This document shows, piece after piece, positions 1 to 6,400 of a stretch of DNA of 8,382 bases. A program made the translations under genes and the position numbers. The notes under the pieces are model-generated. The model did not search any database. It was not told the DNA's origin and saw nothing but the letters and a program-made list of their open reading frames with translations. How positions within the stretch are numbered: position 1 is the first letter of the stretch; each line of letters opens with the position of its first letter. Source of the DNA: Betaproteobacteria bacterium TMED156 (GTDB taxonomy: Bacteria; Pseudomonadota; Gammaproteobacteria; Burkholderiales; Burkholderiaceae_A); the NCBI GenBank assembly GCA_002171155.1, contig NHHF01000048.1:1-8382 (forward strand), given 5' to 3'.

Positions 1-632
1 TCTTTAAAAAACCTTTCTTTAGGGAGTACAAACCAAACCACAAATCCAGCTAGTATTGTTATAAAAACATAGTAAATTATTGCAGTTTTAAGAGCGAATA
101 ACCTATCTGAGTTGGATATTAGATCTTTGTTTTCAGGAAGCAACGTTGAAAAAATCCAAACGATTACAATGGCAAATGAGGCAGCAGCCAGGCCCCTACC
201 TCCGTCTAAAAACCCAAATGCTTTACCTTGTGAAAAAATCCCACCCCATTGCCGTGTTGCTTTTATTAAAGCCGCCCAAAAAAACAAAATAGATGTTATT
301 CCCCAATAGCCGTAGAGTAAAGAAAGGTTGAGTCCGCTCGGTATAGTAAGCAAATAAAGCCCCCCCAAACCAGTCGCAAAGAGTGAACCTGCCATTAGCA
401 CTCTAATAGGATATCTGTCAGCTAAAAGTCCCCCTGGAAAATAAGATAGCATGGCGGTAATCCCATACACAGCAAATGCATCACCTAGTTCTGCGTTAGT
501 AAGATTGAAAGTTTCCAAGATAGTAGGTCGAAAATATCTTGTTAGGTGGAAAGGAAGTGAAAATATCATTTCACCAGAGATAATTAAAGCAAATAAAGTA
601 ATAAATTTAGATCTTTGAGTTTCTGTTTTCAT
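1..632 (-). CDS. Major facilitator superfamily transporter, N-terminal half (cut by window edge)
   Basis: The reading frame is open from an ATG at 632 to the left edge (210 codons). The product is strongly hydrophobic, with about six membrane segments at residues 11-29, 52-70, 78-97, 102-124, 148-165 and 182-203, which matches the first bundle of a 12-segment MFS permease. The loop between segments 2 and 3 carries the MFS signature motif A as GGLLADRYPIR (67-77). A GRGLAAA stretch (145-151) before segment 5 recalls YihN-like and organophosphate/nitrate-type MFS carriers, but that subfamily call is tentative and the substrate is unknown. It is the last visible gene of the minus-strand operon, 46 bp after the DM13 gene, so it may move a small organic acid linked to the upstream enzymes (inference). 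No clear Shine-Dalgarno site precedes the start; a small hairpin lies there instead. Confidence 0.88.
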   Translation of the reverse strand, partial: MKTETQRSKFITLFALIISGEMIFSLPFHLTRYFRPTILETFNLTNAELGDAFAVYGITAMLSYFPGGLLADRYPIRVLMAGSLFATGLGGLYLLTIPSGLNLSLLYGYWGITSILFFWAALIKATRQWGGIFSQGKAFGFLDGGRGLAAASFAIVIVWIFSTLLPENKDLISNSDRLFALKTAIIYYVFITILAGFVVWFVLPKERFFK

Positions 633-640
633 ATTTTTTA

Positions 641-658
641 TCTGCTGTTAAGTGCAGA
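641..658 (-). other. Small hairpin just upstream of the MFS start codon
   Basis: TCTGC (641-645) and GCAGA (654-658) form a perfect 5-bp stem around an 8-nt loop. Read on the minus strand, the 3' arm ends 8 nt before the MFS ATG at 632, where a ribosome binding site would be expected. It is followed by A-rich rather than U-rich sequence on that strand, so it does not look like an intrinsic terminator. It could affect translation of the transporter or be chance; the stem is short. Confidence 0.25.
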
Positions 659-678
659 AAAATTTTTTGTTTGAAACT

Positions 679-1173
679 TTATCGATATTTTCCAGAAGTA
701 ATAAATGAGGAAAATAGTTCGGACCAAATTACAACACTATTATAAGAAGCTAAATCAAGATCTTGATCAGTTCTAATAATAAAACCGTTGAATGATCTTA
801 CATAGCCGACAGGTAAAGATTGATCTTTGATTTTTAAAAACTCGTTTTTAGTTTGAATAAATTTTTTTGTCAAATACAATTTATAAGTGGCACCGGGAGA
901 AATTTTACCCTGAAATGCTATCGTATTTTTAGATAATGAAAGTTGGCCTTTACCCCAATAAATAAGATTACTACCAGAAAGATCTTTTACGAAAAAAGTC
1001 TCATATTCAGCATTATCGATTGCTTTTTGAAATTCCTCTTTAGTTGGAATTTCAGGAGCAGTTATGATTGGCAGCAAGTAAATTCCAAAAGTAAACCCGA
1101 TTAGAAGCATGATTGAATGAGTAAAAAAAGAAATATACCTGATTTTCTTTTTGGATCTTCTTCTAGATTTCAT
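679..1173 (-). CDS. Membrane-anchored DM13-domain protein
   Basis: This 164-residue protein has a very basic N-terminus (residues 2-12 rich in Arg and Lys) followed by one hydrophobic segment (about 14-38), giving a signal anchor with the rest of the chain outside the cytoplasmic membrane. The exported part (about 55-164) reads as a DM13 domain: GKISPGATYKLYL (89-101), LPVGYVRSFNGF (120-131), then DLDLASYNSVVIW (138-150) and a final F..FIT.GKYR strand. DM13 domains have been proposed to act in redox or electron transfer through a conserved cysteine near the WC motif. Here W150 is followed by Ser (codon TCC) and no Cys is present in the protein, so a redox role is doubtful. The gene begins 14 bp after the oxidoreductase stop, without an obvious Shine-Dalgarno site, so translation is probably coupled. 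The domain call rests on motif memory. Confidence 0.78.
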   Translation of the reverse strand: MKSRRRSKKKIRYISFFTHSIMLLIGFTFGIYLLPIITAPEIPTKEEFQKAIDNAEYETFFVKDLSGSNLIYWGKGQLSLSKNTIAFQGKISPGATYKLYLTKKFIQTKNEFLKIKDQSLPVGYVRSFNGFIIRTDQDLDLASYNSVVIWSELFSSFITSGKYR

Positions 1174-1187
1174 TAATGCTTGTATTA

Positions 1188-2354
1188 TTATATTTGTTGA
1201 TCATTTGATATCTCTAAAACATGCTCAGCGATTGCAAGTGATGCAGTTAATCCTGGTGATTCTATACCAAATAGCTGAATTAAACCGGCTATTTTGCTTT
1301 GATTTGGCCCCTCAATGTAAAAATCTGAAGCTGGTTCATTAGGGGCAGATAATTTTGGCCTTACTCCTGAGTATGCCGGTGCTAAATCTTTGACATTGAT
1401 CGAGGGCCACCACCTGCGAACATCCTCTGCAAACTTTTCGAGCTTACTCTCGTCAACATTATAGTTGATGGATTCAAATGATGATCCAGGTAATCTTCTC
1501 CTGTTAACTGGGCCAAGCCATTCAACATCTGGCCCAAATTGCCCTTGCCCTCCCATGTCAAGAGTTAAATGTGTTCCCAAACCACCAGGAACAGGAGTTG
1601 GGTATATAAGGTGATTAAAAGGACAAGATTTTGTAAGCGAAACATAGTTGCCTTTTGCGTAGTATATTTGAGGCACATCAACTTTTTTATTACTCTGAAT
1701 TTGGTTTGCAACTGCATCTGCGTCTAGTCCTGCCGCATTAATTAACTGATTACAACTAAATGTCATCGCTTCACTTTCTTCAGAGGAAGTCACCCACACT
1801 TTCCACTCAGGAAAATTTTGTTTTGTTTGTTCTGCTTTTAAAAATCTACTTTTCACTGCAATTTGTCCCAAGTTACTTATCAGATCACCTTCATATGCAT
1901 GCATTAAACTGTGCACATCTACAATACCTGTCGATGGACTAAGAAGAGCTTGGGAAACATTGAGTTCAGGCTCCATTTTTGTAATTTCTTTTTTTGATAA
2001 CCACCTTAGATCATCAACGCCGTTATTTATCGCCTTTTCATTAATTGTTTGTAATTTAGCTTCATCAACTGATTGTCCAACTATCAATTTACCAAGTTGT
2101 TTGTATAGTACTTTATGGGATTTGACATATTCATATAAAAGTTCCTTTCCCCTTACGCATAGTTTTGCTTTAAGAGAATTCTTAGGATAGTAAATACCTG
2201 CGTGAATAACACCACTATTTCGAGAACTTGTGCCCGTTCCATGTCTTGAAGCATTTTCAAGAACAAGTGTTTCTTTTCCAGACATAGACAAAGCTCGACC
2301 GATAGCCAAACCAATAACTCCACCACCAACAATTACACTATGAAAATCAACCAT
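1188..2354 (-). CDS. FAD-dependent oxidoreductase, L-2-hydroxyglutarate dehydrogenase/oxidase (LhgO)-like
   Basis: The product (388 aa from ATG 2354; 391 aa if the TTG at 2363 is used) is a DAO-type flavoenzyme. The N-terminal Rossmann fold has the dinucleotide motif VGGGVIGLAIGRAL (9-22) and the ribose-binding Glu of LVLE (30-33). It is followed by the signature TSSRNSGVIHAGIYYP (42-57), typical of L-2-hydroxyglutarate oxidases and dehydrogenases. A HLIYPTPVPGGLGTHLT segment lies in the substrate domain, and the C-terminal FAD cap is GLIQLFGIESPGLTAS (357-372). Family members oxidise L-2-hydroxyglutarate, or a related 2-hydroxy or amino acid, at the cytoplasmic face of the membrane and pass electrons to quinone or oxygen. 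The protein is slightly shorter than E. coli LhgO, so the exact substrate is not certain. The ATG is preferred because it places the Rossmann strand right after the start; neither candidate has a good ribosome site. It lies 39 bp after the thioesterase and 14 bp before the DM13 gene. Confidence 0.87.
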   Translation of the reverse strand: MVDFHSVIVGGGVIGLAIGRALSMSGKETLVLENASRHGTGTSSRNSGVIHAGIYYPKNSLKAKLCVRGKELLYEYVKSHKVLYKQLGKLIVGQSVDEAKLQTINEKAINNGVDDLRWLSKKEITKMEPELNVSQALLSPSTGIVDVHSLMHAYEGDLISNLGQIAVKSRFLKAEQTKQNFPEWKVWVTSSEESEAMTFSCNQLINAAGLDADAVANQIQSNKKVDVPQIYYAKGNYVSLTKSCPFNHLIYPTPVPGGLGTHLTLDMGGQGQFGPDVEWLGPVNRRRLPGSSFESINYNVDESKLEKFAEDVRRWWPSINVKDLAPAYSGVRPKLSAPNEPASDFYIEGPNQSKIAGLIQLFGIESPGLTASLAIAEHVLEISNDQQI

Positions 2355-2393
2355 GGCATACAACGCATTTTAAAAAAAAAATCATTTCACTCA

Positions 2394-2816
2394 TTAAATA
2401 TCGTATTTATTTTTAATAACTTCAGGCAATGCAATGGCTTTGCCTTCCAACAAGTCTACCCAAACACAAGTTGCTAAACCAACAGCGAATTTTTTATTTT
2501 TATTTTTTGGATCGATAAATTCGTGTAACACGTCCATTCTAGTATTGGTAATTTCTGTAACATAAGAGTCTATGTTAACAGTGCACGGATAACTAATTGG
2601 TAAAATAAAATTACACATTGTGTTTGCCAAAACAAAACTCTCGTTTTCATAGCCAAGTTTCAGACCCATTTCCGTAAGCCACTCAACTCGAGAACTTTCC
2701 ATGTACCTAAAATACATTGTATTGTTGATATGGCCCAAGGCATCCATATCACCCCATCTGACTGAAACAGAAAAAGAATTAATGAAAGATTGTTTTTTAG
2801 GTATTTTGAATTTCAA
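2394..2816 (-). CDS. Acyl-CoA thioesterase, hot-dog fold (4HBT/YbgC type)
   Basis: This 140-residue protein has the usual length of a single hot-dog domain thioesterase. The N-terminal motif VRWGDMDALGHINNTMYFRY (19-38) matches the family signature: by alignment with 4-hydroxybenzoyl-CoA thioesterase and YbgC, Asp25 (second Asp of DMD) is the likely catalytic residue, followed by the GH.NN..Y...ME..R helix. Family members hydrolyse acyl-CoA to free acid and CoA in the cytosol; the chain type cannot be read from the sequence. It is the first gene of the minus-strand operon. The start is a TTG at 2816: an in-frame TAA lies two codons upstream, and the next in-frame ATG codons lie inside the catalytic motif and would remove it. 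Confidence 0.9.
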   Translation of the reverse strand: MKFKIPKKQSFINSFSVSVRWGDMDALGHINNTMYFRYMESSRVEWLTEMGLKLGYENESFVLANTMCNFILPISYPCTVNIDSYVTEITNTRMDVLHEFIDPKNKNKKFAVGLATCVWVDLLEGKAIALPEVIKNKYDI

Positions 2817-2822
2817 AACTTA

Positions 2823-2826
2823 CTCC
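2823..2826 (-). promoter_or_regulatory. Ribosome binding site (GGAG) deciding the thioesterase TTG start
   Basis: On the minus strand GGAG is followed by the six bases TAAGTT and then the TTG start codon. This is close to ideal spacing, and the TAA inside the spacer closes the frame, so TTG is the first possible start. Of the genes in the window, this one has the clearest Shine-Dalgarno signal. Confidence 0.65.
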
Positions 2827-2914
2827 AAATTTTTCAAAATGAATTGTGAAAAAGAATTATTATTTTATTTAATCTATGGTAATTTTCTTTTATTAAAAAT
2901 AGCGAAATTTTTAC

Positions 2915-2950
2915 TTTTTTATATAAAAAAGGTTGAATTTCAAGTTTTTT
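2915..2950. repeat. Overlapping AT-rich inverted repeats in the divergent promoter region
   Basis: Two palindromes share one arm. TTTTTTATATAAAAAA (2915-2930) is a perfect 16-bp palindrome. The same A6 run (2925-2930) also begins a second inverted repeat, AAAAAA-GG-TTGAA (2925-2937) against TTCAA-G-TTTTTT (2939-2950), perfect except for a small bulge. The centre of the second, TTGAATTTCAA (2933-2943), looks like a possible dyad operator. In RNA the two folds would be mutually exclusive. The low GC content means chance is a serious alternative. Confidence 0.4.
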
Positions 2951-3032
2951 AGTAAAAAGTCGATTTAAAGGTGTCAAATTGCATTTTTTCCTCTATTTAA
3001 AAGTATTCGCTATGCTAGCAAAATTAACGGTT

Positions 3033-3036
3033 GGAG
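3033..3036 (+). promoter_or_regulatory. Possible ribosome binding site (GGAG) of the giant repeat gene
   Basis: GGAG lies 11 bases before the ATG at 3048, a little long but usable. An in-frame TGA at 3039-3041 sits between them, so the ATG at 3048 is the first possible start in this frame. Confidence 0.5.
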
Positions 3037-3047
3037 ATTGATTTTTA

Positions 3048-3422
3048 ATGACTGTATTGTTCAGGGATAGTGCGGGAACACTAGATCAGCAATCATATGG
3101 TAACAGCGTAACTTACGGTTTCGTCGATTCCGGTCGTAATGAATCATTAAATTTATTAACTTCCGCAGGTGATGATTGGTCTCCAACCTCTGGTTATCTC
3201 ATCTACAACGTTGTTCGTGAAGAGTCTCCTGTACGTCCTGAGTTTGCCAGTGGATCTAGAGACCCAATGTTATTCGTTATTGAAAAATCACTAGATTCGA
3301 GCAATAACAATCTATTTGTTTGGGCTTTTGACGAGTCTGGAAATTCTTTTAAAGCAAATTCAAACATTCCTTTGACAACTACTCCAGTAGGTCTTGTTAA
3401 TGTCGAATCGAAGTATTTGGTC
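3048..3422 (+). repeat. N-terminal half-unit of the protein repeat (residues 1-125)
   Basis: The protein opens in the middle of a repeat unit. It lacks the loop and the SLVK strand but has DDWSPTSGYL (42-51, W44) and then FVIEKS (76-81) with VWAF (91-94), in the same order as in the central units. WSPTSG is identical to the motif at residues 1462-1467 in unit 1397-1540. This supports the chosen start and shows the repeat reaches the very N-terminus. Confidence 0.6.
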
Positions 3423-6400
3423 GATTTAAACAAAAATGAACTTGTTTCTGACTATGGTAGGTATCCAACATTTGTTCAGATGGAGCAAAACAGTAGTGGT
3501 CATCTCTTCGAGCTAGGGTACGCGGAGTCAAAAATAAAGACTGGGTTGACAGAGGCGTTAGTTCCCTTAAAAACCTCAGCAGGAAGTGTCTGGAGTGCAG
3601 CAACATCATATGTGGTGCATGGTGCAATTGTTTCGAATGACTATCACTATAATTATAATGATAGTCTTAATCAATTTGTACTCTCAGGTTCAGCAAATTT
3701 AACTATCGGTGTTCTAACTGATCCTGACGGACTATCAACTGGAACAGCTACAACTCTCACAAATTTTGTTTTAAATGATGCTGGTACTCAACTTGTCGAA
3801 AGTACAGCATCTTTAACTGAAATAGTTACCAGTACTGCAGGTGGAATTTTCACTCTTTTTTCCAGTGCAAACAATTCTGACCTTGTTTCTTTTAATTTTT
3901 TAGAAGCCAAACTTAATAAAGATTTAGACAGCAGCAGTTACATTGGAGTAGGTACACCTGGAACAGTTGGTTCACTGTGGACCGCAATGGCATCTAATAA
4001 AGTGACAGCAAGTGAAGTTGTTTACAACAACGGAAGATTTTTCTCTAAGGATGAACATTTTTTCCTCTCTACAATTAATCATGAATTAGCTTCTTCTACA
4101 GCAGCATTAGGATACTCTTTTTACGAAACTAGCGATTTAAGGTTCGGAACAGTCACAATAACTCCGCAGGTATTGATCGAGGATGGTTTCTCTGCAATGG
4201 GGAAATATAATACGACATCAACACGCGCTGATTATGATGCTTATCATTTTTCTGATCACTACAACGGTAAAATATATGCAGGTTTCACTGCCCAGACACT
4301 TCAAACCGGTCCTATGTCTGCTTTTCAAACAGCTGGTTTGGAAGTTTTTAGTTCTCCTTATTATTTTAGTCCGGGCGGAGTAGATGTTTTAGGGGTTTCC
4401 CAGACTACGGCAATTCCAGTATTTAAATTTGTTGAGTTAATCGAAGTAACTGCCACAAATACTACAATTATTGAGACAACCTTTGGGAGAGACGTTAGCA
4501 ATGATGGTAACGTAAGTACAATTAGTGCATCGGCAGTCATTAATGGAACAACTTATTACAAGACCATTACTCATGCCTCAGGGGAAACATCCATATCGAC
4601 CAGGTCTCCAGTAATCTCTGAGAATAGTGCTGAGGGAATTTACTGGTTTCAGTCAGCAGAGTCTGCATTAAATGTTGTACCCGGCAGCGATATTGACTTT
4701 GATCAAAATCATTTAATGCTTGCAAGTGCTGGAGTTTCAAACAGTGGAGGCACACTGCAACCGTTTTCGGCACCCAGCACTTATATTTTAACAGGGGCAT
4801 ATGTTGAAGATGATCCTGCTAGTTCATCAAGTCAACCAACCCAGATGCCAGGTCATCACAAGGATCCTGTTTTTAAACTCGTTTATGACACTCTAAGTTC
4901 AAATAGTTTTGGTTCAGTTTATGCTGTTTATAGTTTCACAGAGTATTCAGCATTTAATGCGTTTGCTGTATGGAATTCAGCAAGTGCAACTTTCTCAGTG
5001 AGTGATCTTCAATCCTTAGAGGTAAAACTTAATTACGACATTACAGGTGATGCACAAGTAGGAGTTGAAGGATTAAAGATAACCAACGTAATTGCTGATG
5101 GTGGTCAATCTGTTTCTGCTTCAGATACAAAATCCCCAAGTCTAGTAAAGGTAGCTTCTGGGAGCCATGTGGTAGATACAGTTTCTTCCCCGAAAGTTGG
5201 TGAGTTGGCCTCAGGAAAACTGCTTGTAAACAGTACCGGAGGATCTTGGTCAGCATCAACTTCATTTAATCCCGTGGGGGTTTACGAAATTACGTCAAGT
5301 GCATCAAGTATTCAAACTTTTGTGCTTACTCAAATGGCCGGCACAACTGCCAATCCTACCTTCGGTACTTGGACGTTTTCTGCTCAGACTTCATCTTTGT
5401 CACTCCAGACTAATCAATCAACTGCAGTTTCAGCTAGTCTACTTGAACTTCTTACAATCGAAAGCGGACTTAATTTTGATATTACAGGAGATGGCCTCGT
5501 AGGCGACAAAATCACAAGTGTTCTTGTTCAGACATCTTCGCGAAGAGAAGATACAAACGGTGATGGCATTATTGACGATATCATAATAACTCCTGCAGTT
5601 ATTAAAAGCTCTTTGAATTTTTACGGGTTTGACTACTCTGAAGGAGGTGCGAATGTAGGTGATGTGCATCCTTTTGTAATGCTAAAAACTTCAACAGGTG
5701 GTGTCTGGTCTGAATCAAGGAGCATGGAAATTTCGGGCGCTTACGAAGTTCAGGTAAGTGCTGGAATGTCCCAAATCACTCTTATTGAAAAGGGTGGAAC
5801 TGCATATGCTCCAATATATCAAAAATGGCTTTTCAACCATCAGAAAGATTTAAATGTTTCTTCTGCAACAAACTCAATTCCAACTGCTTTATCAGTTTCA
5901 GATTTGATCGGTGAGGAGCAATCCAAAAATGTAGATTTAAACGGCGACGGTACAATCGGCGATCAGGTTTTGGAAAAGGTATTTTCAAATAATACCGAAC
6001 CAAGTCTAGTAAAAGTACAATCTGGTAATTATGCTCTTGATTTTCCTGCAGGAACCAGCAACATTAGTTCAGGCCTTCAGGTATTAGTTACCTCTTCAGG
6101 ATCAAAATGGCAGCCGTCAAGAAATGTTGAAATATCAGGTGTTTTTGCGGAACAAACCTCTTCAGCCCAGCAAACAATCACTGTTGTTGAAAAATCAGGT
6201 AGCAGTCTTTCACCAACGTACAATAATTGGAAATTCACCCTAGATAATAACGCGTTTTTTGCAACAGCAACTTCAATAATAGCTATCCCAGTATCAACGG
6301 CATTTTTGGGTGCAGCTGAGAGTAGAAACAAAATTGACCTCATGGGTGATGGAGTAATTGGGGACAAGATTACAAATGTAATAACTCTAGGTGGCAAATT

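Larger units (their letters stand above)
2817..3047. promoter_or_regulatory. Divergent intergenic region, very AT-rich
   Basis: This 231-bp stretch separates the start of the minus-strand operon from the start of the plus-strand giant gene, so promoters for both should lie here. It is markedly richer in A and T than either flank, with runs of six T or A. I cannot assign a convincing -35/-10 pair; TATGCT at 3011-3016 is a possible -10 for the giant gene but has no good -35 at 17 bp. It contains the inverted repeats listed separately. No open frame here looks like a gene. Confidence 0.6.

Noticed and set aside
112..309. Plus-strand open frame of 65 residues
   Set aside because: Antisense to the MFS transporter, whose frame is continuous and contains membrane segments and motif A.
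633..670. Intrinsic terminator between the DM13 and MFS genes
   Set aside because: The stem is only 5 bp and is not followed by a T-run on the minus strand; the short gap points to read-through.
2979..3016. Promoter pair TTGCAT ... TATGCT for the giant gene
   Set aside because: The spacing between the two boxes is 26 bp, far from the usual 17, so I do not call it.
3203..3627. Two overlapping minus-strand open frames of 76 residues each
   Set aside because: They lie inside the giant plus-strand gene, have no recognisable domain or ribosome site, and the plus-strand frame shows clear repeat motifs across them.
6077..6397. Minus-strand open frame of 106 residues
   Set aside because: Antisense to a well-conserved repeat unit; its openness follows from the Ser/Thr/Gly-rich codons of the real gene.
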